This document shows positions 42,938 through 51,314 of a stretch of 64,000 nt of DNA, piece after piece. The stretch is from Sphingobacterium sp. ML3W (GTDB lineage Bacteria > Bacteroidota > Bacteroidia > Sphingobacteriales > Sphingobacteriaceae). Positions within the stretch are counted from its first letter, which is position 1, and every line of letters starts with the position of its first letter. The notes below the pieces were generated by a model, which made no database searches, was not told the origin of the DNA, and saw only the letters and a list, made by a program, of their open reading frames with translations. Both the position numbers and the translations under genes were made by a program. The stretch spans positions 3,162,001-3,226,000 of the forward strand of contig NZ_CP009278.1 of assembly GCF_000747525.1 (NCBI RefSeq). Direction: 5' to 3'.

Positions 42938-45544
42938 TTAAAATCTATACGTTAATGTCGTCATGAAACTTCTAGGAGGAATTGGATTCACACTATAGTT
43001 TTCATGGATATAGTAATTAAATGCATTATTGACATTGGATATCTTTGCTAAAACACTCCACTTCTTTAACGAGTAACCAGCAGAAAGATCAACTGTCGTA
43101 AATGGGCTGACGCTAATCAAGCGATCGACACCATCTCTTACATTAATTTTCGAATTATTCCAACCTGCATTTCTTCTTCCCGTATAAAATGCCGAAACAC
43201 CAAATTTCAAACCCTTTACGCCATCATTTTGCAAGGTATAGAATATCGTTCCATTAGCAGTATGCGCAGTTGTACCTACCAAACGTGAGTTTTCCTCACT
43301 CCCAGATACTTCAGTTATTTTAGTACTACCATTGACAATAGTAGAGATCTCCGTTATAGGATTCGTTTCCGTATAACGCATATAATTATAGGAATAACCT
43401 GCCAATAAATCCAAACCAGGTAGAATCGAACCTGTTACATCGATTTCCACACCGTCCGATGAAGTTTTACCCGTAAATTCTTTCATGTTGGTATCCCCAT
43501 TATCAGTGCCGTCTGGCTTCAACAGCAATTGCTGCGCAAATTTATTATTGTTGATTCTATAAACAGATACATTTGCAGTCAAACGACCATGAAAGAAATC
43601 ATTTTTCACTCCAGCCTCGTACTGATCGATTGTCGAAGGAGCCATTGGCTTATAATTAACATCGTATCCTGCATTTGAAGTAAAATTATTAGCATAAGTC
43701 ACGTAAATACTCGACGTTGGAATAGGTTGATAAATCAAGCCAAATTTGGGAGACCAAGCTTGATCAACTTTAGCACCCAATTCATTTTTGTTGATATCCA
43801 GATTTTTGACTTCCTCCGTTTCACCAGTAGCATATGTATATTTTTCAGCATAAGGCGTTCTTTGATACGTATAACGTAAACCAGCTAAAACCTTGAATTT
43901 CTCCGTAACTTCAATCAAATCCTGAAAAAACACACCATAGCGATAAACATTGGTTGTTGTTCTTGTTAAATAATCAACAGCGGGCATATCAGTCCTTACA
44001 CCTGTTTTTGTGACTTCAGGAATTGGGACTTTAGGAATTGCTAAATTATTTTCAAAATGACCTGGAATAAAAGGATAAATGGTCGATCCAATATCAAATA
44101 TATTAATATTATCGTATACAGATCCCGGTGCTATAATCGGTAATCCATTTTTATCATAGGTAACCGTGCGTATATTCAGAGCATTATCAATATTATAAGC
44201 ATATGCTTTTGTATTAGACTGATCCGCATCTGCTCCAACCAAAATTTTATGTTTAATCGTCCCAGTTCTTAAATTTCCGGTCAAATTCAATTGCTGATTA
44301 AACGTCAGTTCTTCCGATTTTGAACGCGTCAAATTGCGAGGTGCCATACCATTCACATCAGCTTGAATACGATCTGACCCGTAATAATCACGATCATAAC
44401 CTTGATAACTGGCAATCACATTTAATTTCCAGTCATCATTAAACTGATGATTTAAATTAATTTGACCATTTGTTGAATTTGTTTTATTAAAAGCCCAGGG
44501 CGTATTTAAGAAAGTGTGACGCCCAACTTCCTTATTTAACTTACCATCTACCGAACCAATACCAAAATCAGGTGTATAATCACTTTTTAAATAATCGAAC
44601 ACAAAATTAAGCTCAGTACGATCATTAATCTTATATAATAACGAAGGGTTAACGTACAATCTATTCGAGTTCACATAATCCCTAAAACTACCTGATTTCT
44701 CATAAGTACCAATCACTCGAAAAGCGACTTTATCAGATATAGGTCCATATACATCAACAGTAGGTTTATAGAAATCATAGCTGCCAACACGCATTGATGC
44801 TTCGCCACCATACTCAAATTTCGGCTTTTTAGTTACCAGATTCACGACAGCACCACCAGAAACACCACCATAAAGTAAAGCAGCACTCCCTTTCAATATC
44901 TCCACAGATTCAAGAGTACTTGCTTCAATAGATCCACCATTATTAGTTCGAGCACCATTTTTGAAGATATTATTGGCACCAAGACTATAACCACGAGCAT
45001 AAAAGTTTTCATTCACACCACCCCTATTTGCTCCCATAGCTATACCATTCGCATTCTTCAAAGCGTCGCTCAATCTATTTACCTGTTGATCTTTTATCAC
45101 CTGTTCATTGATAATCTGAACGCTCTGAGGTAAATCCTTATCTACGATACCTGCTTTCCCAATGCTGACCGTCTTATTATTATGAGAATTATAACCACGA
45201 ATATCAACCTGTTCCAACTTCGAGTCAGTGCTGTTCCCTACCAAATTGACCAAGTGCGATGCTCCATTGACAACTTTAACACGCTCTTCATCGATTACAT
45301 TACCCATGCTTTTCACAACAATCGTATAGATACCGTCAGGCAATGTTCTGAAGAAAAAAGCACCATTACGATCCGTTGCAGTAGATTGTCCCAATTCTTT
45401 TACTGTGATAGTTGCAGCTTCAATTGGAATACCTGATTTGTTTTTTAATTTCCCATGAATTCCACTGTGTTGAGCAACCCCCTCAAGTTGTACCCCTCCA
45501 ACTAATCCTAGGCTTAAAACTAAGCCGAGAAATGACTTTTTCAT
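42938..45544 (-). CDS. TonB-dependent siderophore receptor (FhuA-like)
   Basis: The 868-residue outer-membrane receptor has a signal peptide (1-25), a carboxypeptidase-regulatory-like domain (about 28-110; GIHGKLKNKSGIPIEAATIT), a plug (about 125-245; VDKDLPQSVQIINEQVIKDQ, NGIAMGANRGGVNENFYARG, LLYGGVSGGAVVNLVTKKP) and a 22-strand barrel ending in TLTYRF. The plug wording is that of the ferrichrome/coprogen type. Its promoter carries the operator-like site also seen in the haem locus, so it should be iron-regulated. The ligand is unknown. Confidence 0.9.
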   Translation of the reverse strand: MKKSFLGLVLSLGLVGGVQLEGVAQHSGIHGKLKNKSGIPIEAATITVKELGQSTATDRNGAFFFRTLPDGIYTIVVKSMGNVIDEERVKVVNGASHLVNLVGNSTDSKLEQVDIRGYNSHNNKTVSIGKAGIVDKDLPQSVQIINEQVIKDQQVNRLSDALKNANGIAMGANRGGVNENFYARGYSLGANNIFKNGARTNNGGSIEASTLESVEILKGSAALLYGGVSGGAVVNLVTKKPKFEYGGEASMRVGSYDFYKPTVDVYGPISDKVAFRVIGTYEKSGSFRDYVNSNRLYVNPSLLYKINDRTELNFVFDYLKSDYTPDFGIGSVDGKLNKEVGRHTFLNTPWAFNKTNSTNGQINLNHQFNDDWKLNVIASYQGYDRDYYGSDRIQADVNGMAPRNLTRSKSEELTFNQQLNLTGNLRTGTIKHKILVGADADQSNTKAYAYNIDNALNIRTVTYDKNGLPIIAPGSVYDNINIFDIGSTIYPFIPGHFENNLAIPKVPIPEVTKTGVRTDMPAVDYLTRTTTNVYRYGVFFQDLIEVTEKFKVLAGLRYTYQRTPYAEKYTYATGETEEVKNLDINKNELGAKVDQAWSPKFGLIYQPIPTSSIYVTYANNFTSNAGYDVNYKPMAPSTIDQYEAGVKNDFFHGRLTANVSVYRINNNKFAQQLLLKPDGTDNGDTNMKEFTGKTSSDGVEIDVTGSILPGLDLLAGYSYNYMRYTETNPITEISTIVNGSTKITEVSGSEENSRLVGTTAHTANGTIFYTLQNDGVKGLKFGVSAFYTGRRNAGWNNSKINVRDGVDRLISVSPFTTVDLSAGYSLKKWSVLAKISNVNNAFNYYIHENYSVNPIPPRSFMTTLTYRF

Positions 45545-45579
45545 ATGTATAAATAATTAGATTAATTTTATTTCGGTTG

Positions 45580-45587
45580 CAAACTTA
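45580..45587 (-). promoter_or_regulatory. -7 promoter box of the siderophore receptor (TAAGTTTG)
   Basis: On the minus strand TAAGTTTG lies about 35 bases before ATG 45544. Confidence 0.55.
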
Positions 45588-45603
45588 CAATCTTTTCTTG
45601 ATT

Positions 45604-45626
45604 CTATTTAGATTTATTTTAAATAA
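45604..45626. promoter_or_regulatory. 23-bp operator-like site before the siderophore receptor
   Basis: The arms CTATTTAGATT and ATTTTAAATAA flank a central T. It matches the AraC-promoter site at 23131 over TTTAGATTTATT and AAATAA. It covers the expected -33 position of the -7 box at 45580-45587. Confidence 0.55.
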
Positions 45627-45911
45627 AAACAAGTAGCATCTGATGTATATTAAAAGAAAGTAAAAAAACAAAGAACAAACTCATTAAAAGTATTTTACAT
45701 CGACAAACTGCACAGTTACCCCTAAACAAATTGATTTTTACAAGAACTAAATAAAGCTTAATCTTCCGAATTATAGTTTTTTACAATAATTTATAGAAAA
45801 AAGTTTGCAAGTGAAATCAAGGTAAAATCTGCAATACAATTGTGCAAAAATGCAAACTAATGCAACGATACTTATTAATTATTTATACCTTTCAATACTA
45901 ATTTATAAATC
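45627..45911. other. intergenic region between divergent genes
   Basis: With the preceding promoter this makes a 367-base gap. AT-rich, no open frame, no hairpin with a T-run; I see no clear -7 box for the serine hydrolase gene that starts at 45912. Confidence 0.5.
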
Positions 45912-47054
45912 ATGAAAAAATACTTATTTATTCTTATACTCGGAGTCTTATCCTGTAGTCAAATAAGCTGGGCTCAACAAAATACATTTGACCACAAAAT
46001 CACCGATATCATAAAGCAATATCAAGCCATCGGTTTATCAGTTGCTGTAGTGAAAAATAATAAATTACTATTTTCTCAGTCTTATGGGCTTAAAAACAAA
46101 GAAGAGAATCAAGCCCTGCGTAATGATGATATATTTAGAATAGCATCGATCTCAAAATCCTTTTCAGCTACAGCAATCATGCAATTGATAGAACAAAAGA
46201 AATGTCATCTTGATGATGATTTCAGTGATTTGATAGGGTTCAAAATTCGAAATCCAAATTTTCCTGATAAAAAGATTACATTAAAGATGGTCCTTTCCCA
46301 TACCTCAAGTATCAATGATAAAAATGGATACTTTGATTTGGAAGTCATCAACCCTACACAATCTAAGAATTACGCCAACTCTTATAGCACCTATGAACCT
46401 GGAACAAAATACGCATACTGCAACCTTAATTTCAATATGATTGGAGCAGTCATTGAACGCTTGTCAGGACAGCGCTTTGACTTATACATTAAGGAACATA
46501 TCTTAAATCCCTTGCGGTTGTATGCAGGATATTGTGTAGACTCCTTAGATAAAAAGAAATTTGTGACGCTTTATGAATATGATATTAAAAAAGAAGCATT
46601 CAGTCCCCAACCCAATGCTTATAATCCACGGTCATTGGAAATAAAAAATTATACATTAGGCCATTCGACTCCTATTTTCTCCCCTACTGGAGGAATGAAA
46701 ATTTCAGCCGTTGATTTAGCGATGTATATGGGCATGCATATGAATTATGGTAAAGGGTTTAATGGTCAGCGAATCATCAAAAAAGGCAGTTCAAAAATAA
46801 TGCAGATCCCCATCACATCCGATGAAGGTTATGGACTCGCTCTAAAGGCAACAGACAAATTAATTCCTAATAAAACGTTGATCGGACATACAGGATCTGC
46901 ATATGGTTTATATAGCGCGATGTTCTTTGATCCTAAAGAAAAATTCGGAATCGTAGTCATCACAAATGGAGTACATGTACCAGAATACACGGATTTCAAC
47001 CCATTTTTAAAAGATTGCATTCAACTAATTTATAAGGAAATGATTCAGAATTAA
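45912..47054 (+). CDS. exported serine hydrolase, beta-lactamase/PBP4* family
   Basis: The 380-residue protein has a signal peptide (1-22, WAQ), catalytic S79-I-S-K82, Y169-C-N171 and a GHTGSAYGL segment near 330 in place of KTG. This is a single-domain class C beta-lactamase-related hydrolase, shorter than the one at 3307 because it lacks the extra N-terminal domain. It is periplasmic or lipidated (a cysteine at 15 is not in a good lipobox). The substrate is unknown. Confidence 0.85.
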   Translation: MKKYLFILILGVLSCSQISWAQQNTFDHKITDIIKQYQAIGLSVAVVKNNKLLFSQSYGLKNKEENQALRNDDIFRIASISKSFSATAIMQLIEQKKCHLDDDFSDLIGFKIRNPNFPDKKITLKMVLSHTSSINDKNGYFDLEVINPTQSKNYANSYSTYEPGTKYAYCNLNFNMIGAVIERLSGQRFDLYIKEHILNPLRLYAGYCVDSLDKKKFVTLYEYDIKKEAFSPQPNAYNPRSLEIKNYTLGHSTPIFSPTGGMKISAVDLAMYMGMHMNYGKGFNGQRIIKKGSSKIMQIPITSDEGYGLALKATDKLIPNKTLIGHTGSAYGLYSAMFFDPKEKFGIVVITNGVHVPEYTDFNPFLKDCIQLIYKEMIQN

Positions 47055-47137
47055 TAGTCATATTATCTTATTATTAAGGTCTATATTTTACAAGGCAAAA
47101 CCTGTATATTCGTATTACATCGTAAAGAACAATTCGT

Positions 47138-47974
47138 ATGCAACTATATACTATTGAAACTCAAAACTTCAAACTAGATGGAGGAGCCATGTTTGGAGTC
47201 GTTCCAAAATCAATATGGCAAAAAACAAATCCTGCAGATGCCAATAACATGTGTACTTGGACCAATCGCCTACTCTTAATTGAAGATGGTGCAAAACTAA
47301 TATTGATCGACACCGGTCTTGGCGACAAACAATCTGAAAAATTTTTTGGACATTATTATATACATGGAGATAATACCATTGATAAATCTTTAGCAAAACA
47401 TGGGTTTAATAGAGAAGATATCACAGATGTAATATTGACGCACCTGCATTTTGACCATTGTGGTGGGGCCATAGCACAAGTTGGAGATAAACTTCGGCCA
47501 TCCTTTTCCAATGCAATTTACTGGAGTAATGCTGAACATTGGGATTGGGCAGTCAACCCGAATCCGAGAGAGAAAGCCTCGTTCTTAGAAGAAAACATAA
47601 AACCTATAAAAGAAAGTGGTCAACTCAAGTTTGTAGAAAAAGAAACAAATCCTTTTGGCCCAAATATCCAAATCAGATATGCTCATGGTCATACAGAAGC
47701 TATGATGTTGCCCCAGATTCAATATAAAGGTAAAACCATTTTATATATGGCAGATTTACTGCCTTCTGTAGGACATATTCCTTTGCCCTATGTCATGGGA
47801 TATGATATTCGGCCATTAACCACAATGGAAGAACGTAAAAATTATTGGCAGGAAATTGTCGATCAAGAGTACATTCTATTCTTAGAACATGACGCCCAAA
47901 ACGCCTGCTGTACCTTACAAAATACGGAAAAAGGGATACGCCTTAAAGAAACATTTAAGCTAACAGATCTATAA
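47138..47974 (+). CDS. metallo-beta-lactamase-fold hydrolase
   Basis: The 278-residue protein has the dinuclear-zinc motif H102-L-H104-F-D106-H107, followed by a histidine in YAHGHTEAM, an aspartate in LYMADLLPS and a final histidine in LFLEHDAQ. This is the branch that includes lactonases such as AHL-degrading enzymes; quorum quenching is one possibility, not shown. It has no signal peptide. It is 83 bases after the serine hydrolase gene and ends at a terminator. Confidence 0.87.
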   Translation: MQLYTIETQNFKLDGGAMFGVVPKSIWQKTNPADANNMCTWTNRLLLIEDGAKLILIDTGLGDKQSEKFFGHYYIHGDNTIDKSLAKHGFNREDITDVILTHLHFDHCGGAIAQVGDKLRPSFSNAIYWSNAEHWDWAVNPNPREKASFLEENIKPIKESGQLKFVEKETNPFGPNIQIRYAHGHTEAMMLPQIQYKGKTILYMADLLPSVGHIPLPYVMGYDIRPLTTMEERKNYWQEIVDQEYILFLEHDAQNACCTLQNTEKGIRLKETFKLTDL

Positions 47975-47977
47975 AAC

Positions 47978-48012
47978 AAAAGCGGATGATAAATTATTAT
48001 CATCCGCTTCTA
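47978..48012. terminator. bidirectional terminator
   Basis: AAGCGGATGATAA and TTATCATCCGCTT form a 13-bp stem around a short AT loop, between convergent genes. Confidence 0.78.
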
Positions 48013-48037
48013 CAACGTTATTAAACGATAGGATTGC

Positions 48038-48928
48038 TTAGAATTTGAAACCAAGAACCCAATAGTTCTCAAAGAACCAAATCGCTTGACTTGCTTTATC
48101 TATACCATTTCTACCCGTCGTGCGGATATTATTAAGATCGGTCCACCCCGTTTTAAAACTTGTTTGCAAATACAATCCTTTAAAAAAATGATATTGTAAA
48201 CCAACTTTTGCAGCAGCACCATAACCCGCCACGTTCCAGAAGTTATTCTCACCTACATTAAACAATCGAACATCAGTTCTCGGTATTAGCAAACCAAGCT
48301 CGGCACCAGTTTCCATAGAAAGATAAGATTTTCCTGTTCTAGAAACCCAGATATCATCATGTCTTTCCAAAGCAACTGAAGCAAAGTTATAACCATCTGT
48401 ATGTTCAAATTTCAATACCGAATCGACAAGAGTGACCTGTTCGCCATCATAAGTACCGGCCATACCACCAGTGGGTATACCGGGTTCTGAAATCTCAGGA
48501 CTAATATGCCCCTTAATACGAACGGTCTGCGGAATATCTACCACATACTTCATATGATCCCAACCCAAGGAAATGGAATAATTATCCTTAATGAAATAAC
48601 CAAAATGCAGATTAAATTGTGGAATTGAGATCGTAGCTGGATTAATGTAAGTCATCGAAAGTTTAGTCGGTCTATCCGAAGCTTTAACATCCAATAAAGT
48701 AAAATCGTATCCAGGTCCCTGGAAGCGTATATCACTTTTCGCGAACGATGAAAAATTATATCCCCAATGAAAATAAAACTTACCCTTATTACTTTCGGTA
48801 CGTGAGTACTTCGGTTTAAAAATGCTTTTAGCAATTGGTTTTACAGAGGATCCGATATGATCGTCTTGAGCAAATAATGAAGAAGCAGATAAAGTTAGCA
48901 CACTTAAGGCTAATAAAAATTTATTCAT
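48038..48928 (-). CDS. outer-membrane beta-barrel-like protein, unknown function
   Basis: The 296-residue protein has a signal peptide (1-20, LFAQ), alternating hydrophobic beta strands throughout and a terminal phenylalanine (WVLGFKF), as in outer-membrane barrels. I do not recognise a named family. It lies after the aconitase genes on the same strand but a terminator at 48941-48968 separates it from them. Confidence 0.7.
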   Translation of the reverse strand: MNKFLLALSVLTLSASSLFAQDDHIGSSVKPIAKSIFKPKYSRTESNKGKFYFHWGYNFSSFAKSDIRFQGPGYDFTLLDVKASDRPTKLSMTYINPATISIPQFNLHFGYFIKDNYSISLGWDHMKYVVDIPQTVRIKGHISPEISEPGIPTGGMAGTYDGEQVTLVDSVLKFEHTDGYNFASVALERHDDIWVSRTGKSYLSMETGAELGLLIPRTDVRLFNVGENNFWNVAGYGAAAKVGLQYHFFKGLYLQTSFKTGWTDLNNIRTTGRNGIDKASQAIWFFENYWVLGFKF

Positions 48929-48940
48929 ATTGTTTTAAAT

Positions 48941-48968
48941 AAAAAACCCGGCACAAAAGTACCGGGTT
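48941..48968 (-). terminator. terminator downstream of aconitase
   Basis: On the minus strand AACCCGGTAC, loop TTTT, GTGCCGGGTT (one G-U pair), then TTTTTA. It lies in the 66-base gap before the outer-membrane protein gene. Confidence 0.78.
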
Positions 48969-48994
48969 ATATGTTCATAAGCAAATAATACAGA

Positions 48995-51262
48995 TTATTT
49001 TACTTGGTTCTTGCGAATAATATTCAAAGCACCACCTTCTTTAAACCACTCAATTTGCTGTGCATTGTAAGTATGGTTTGCTAGGATTTCGTCATGAGAT
49101 CCATCAGCATGGTGTAACACTAATGTTAATGGTTTCTCTGGCGCAAATTCTGTTAAACCTAAGATATCGATTGTATCGTTTTCTTGAATTTTATCGTAAT
49201 CTTCTTTATTAGCGAAAGTCAAACCTAACATCCCTTGTTTTTTCAAGTTAGTCTCGTGAATACGAGCAAAAGATTTAACCAATACCGCACGAACACCTAA
49301 ATGACGAGGTTCCATTGCAGCATGCTCACGTGAAGAACCTTCACCATAGTTTTCATCACCTACTACGATAGTTCCGATACCCGCAGCTTTGTATGCTCTT
49401 TGAGTAGCAGGAACTGGGCCATATTCTCCTGTTAATTGGTTTTTAACCGAATCTGTTTTTTCATTGAAAAAGTTAACAGCACCAATTAACATATTGTTAG
49501 AGATATTGTCCAAGTGACCACGGTATTTCAACCAAGGACCAGCCATAGAGATATGGTCAGTAGTACATTTACCTTTAGCTTTGATTAATAATTTCAAACC
49601 TCTCAAGTCTGTACCTTCCCAAGCAGCAAATGGCGCTAACAATTGAAGACGATCAGAATTAGGATCAACATCAATCACTACAGATGAACCATCGGCTGCA
49701 GGAGCTTGATAACCCGCATCTTCTACTGCGAATCCTTTTTCAGGTAACTCATCACCAGTAGGTGGATCCAATTTAACTTGCTCTCCATTGGCGTTTGTCA
49801 ACGTATCCGTTAATGGATTAAAACCTAAATCACCTGAAATTGCAATCGCAGCCACTATTTCAGGAGAAGCTACAAAAGCAAAAGTATTTGGGTTACCATC
49901 AGCACGTTTTGCAAAGTTACGGTTAAACGAGTGAACGATGGTGTTTTTCTCTTGCTTTTCAGCACCTACACGATCCCACATACCAATACAAGGGCCACAA
50001 GCATTTGTAAAGATTGTGGCGTTAAGATCTTCGAAATTTTTCAATAATCCATCACGATCAGCCGTATAACGAACTTGCTCAGAACCTGGGTTAATACCAA
50101 ACTCAGCTTTCGTTACCAAACCTTTATCAACAGCTTGCTTAGCGATAGAAGCAGCGCGTGCCAAGTCCTCGTAAGAAGAATTGGTACATGAACCGATCAA
50201 CCCCCACTCTACTTTTGTAGGCCATCCATTTTTAGCCGCTTCTTCACGCATACGTGATACAGGCGTATATAAATCTGGAGAGAAAGGACCGTTCAATGAA
50301 GGTTCTAATTCAGATAAGTTGATTTCTATTAATTGATCGAAATATAATTCTGGATGAGCATAAACTTCAGCATCTGCAGTTAAATGCTCTTTAATTGCAT
50401 TTGCAGCATCAGCAACATCAGCACGATCAGTAGCACGTAAGTAACGCTCCATCGACTCATCATAACCAAATGTAGAAGTAGTCGCACCGATTTCAGCACC
50501 CATGTTACAAATTGTACCTTTACCGGTACAAGACATGGATATAGCGCCCTCCCCAAAGTATTCTACGACAGCACCAGTACCACCTTTTACAGTTAAGATA
50601 CCCGCAACTTTCAAAATAACATCTTTAGGAGAAGTCCAACCGCTTAATTTACCAGTTAATTTAACACCAATTAATTTAGGAAATTTTAGTTCCCAAGGTA
50701 AACCAGCCATCACGTCGCATGCATCAGCACCACCGACACCAATAGCCAACATACCTAGACCACCTGCATTAACAGTATGCGAATCGGTACCGATCATCAT
50801 ACCACCTGGAAATGCATAGTTCTCCAATACTACTTGGTGAATAATACCAGCTCCTGGTTTCCAGAAACCAATACCATATTTGTTTGCTACCGAACCTAGG
50901 AAATTGAAAACTTCTTTTGACTCTGTATTTGCTCTTTGTAAATCCACTTGAGCACCTTCTTTTGCTTGAATCAAGTGATCACAGTGTACTGTTGAAGGTA
51001 CAGCTGCTTGCGGACGACCAGCTTGCATAAATTGCAACAATGCCATTTGAGCAGTTGCATCCTGCATTGCTACACGATCCGGAGCGAAATCTACATAAGA
51101 GACACCTCTTTCGTATGTCTCAGTAGCATTTCCATCCCATAAGTGAGTATATAAAATCTTCTCAGATAGGGTCAAAGGTTTATTGACCAATTTACGAGCA
51201 GCGTTTACACGCTCCTCATAACGGCCATATACCTTTTTAATCATTTCTATATCAAAAGCCAT
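48995..51262 (-). CDS. aconitate hydratase, mitochondrial type
   Basis: The 755-residue TCA-cycle enzyme interconverts citrate and isocitrate. The 4Fe-4S cysteines are in [11 protein letters not shown] and [11 protein letters not shown]; substrate-binding marks include [14 protein letters not shown] and [18 protein letters not shown] in the C-terminal swivel domain. The length matches eukaryotic-type aconitase rather than AcnA (about 890). It starts 52 bases after acnB ends, so the two aconitases form one operon. Confidence 0.93.
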   Translation of the reverse strand: MAFDIEMIKKVYGRYEERVNAARKLVNKPLTLSEKILYTHLWDGNATETYERGVSYVDFAPDRVAMQDATAQMALLQFMQAGRPQAAVPSTVHCDHLIQAKEGAQVDLQRANTESKEVFNFLGSVANKYGIGFWKPGAGIIHQVVLENYAFPGGMMIGTDSHTVNAGGLGMLAIGVGGADACDVMAGLPWELKFPKLIGVKLTGKLSGWTSPKDVILKVAGILTVKGGTGAVVEYFGEGAISMSCTGKGTICNMGAEIGATTSTFGYDESMERYLRATDRADVADAANAIKEHLTADAEVYAHPELYFDQLIEINLSELEPSLNGPFSPDLYTPVSRMREEAAKNGWPTKVEWGLIGSCTNSSYEDLARAASIAKQAVDKGLVTKAEFGINPGSEQVRYTADRDGLLKNFEDLNATIFTNACGPCIGMWDRVGAEKQEKNTIVHSFNRNFAKRADGNPNTFAFVASPEIVAAIAISGDLGFNPLTDTLTNANGEQVKLDPPTGDELPEKGFAVEDAGYQAPAADGSSVVIDVDPNSDRLQLLAPFAAWEGTDLRGLKLLIKAKGKCTTDHISMAGPWLKYRGHLDNISNNMLIGAVNFFNEKTDSVKNQLTGEYGPVPATQRAYKAAGIGTIVVGDENYGEGSSREHAAMEPRHLGVRAVLVKSFARIHETNLKKQGMLGLTFANKEDYDKIQENDTIDILGLTEFAPEKPLTLVLHHADGSHDEILANHTYNAQQIEWFKEGGALNIIRKNQVK

Positions 51263-51314
51263 ATATTTCTAATTTAAGATATTTATTAAATTACTAAAAC
51301 TTCAATACTAATAT

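Noticed and set aside
3307..47054. The two serine hydrolases as antibiotic-resistance beta-lactamases
   Set aside because: Both have class C-type SxxK and Yx N motifs but belong by layout to the broad esterase/peptidase group; resistance cannot be inferred.
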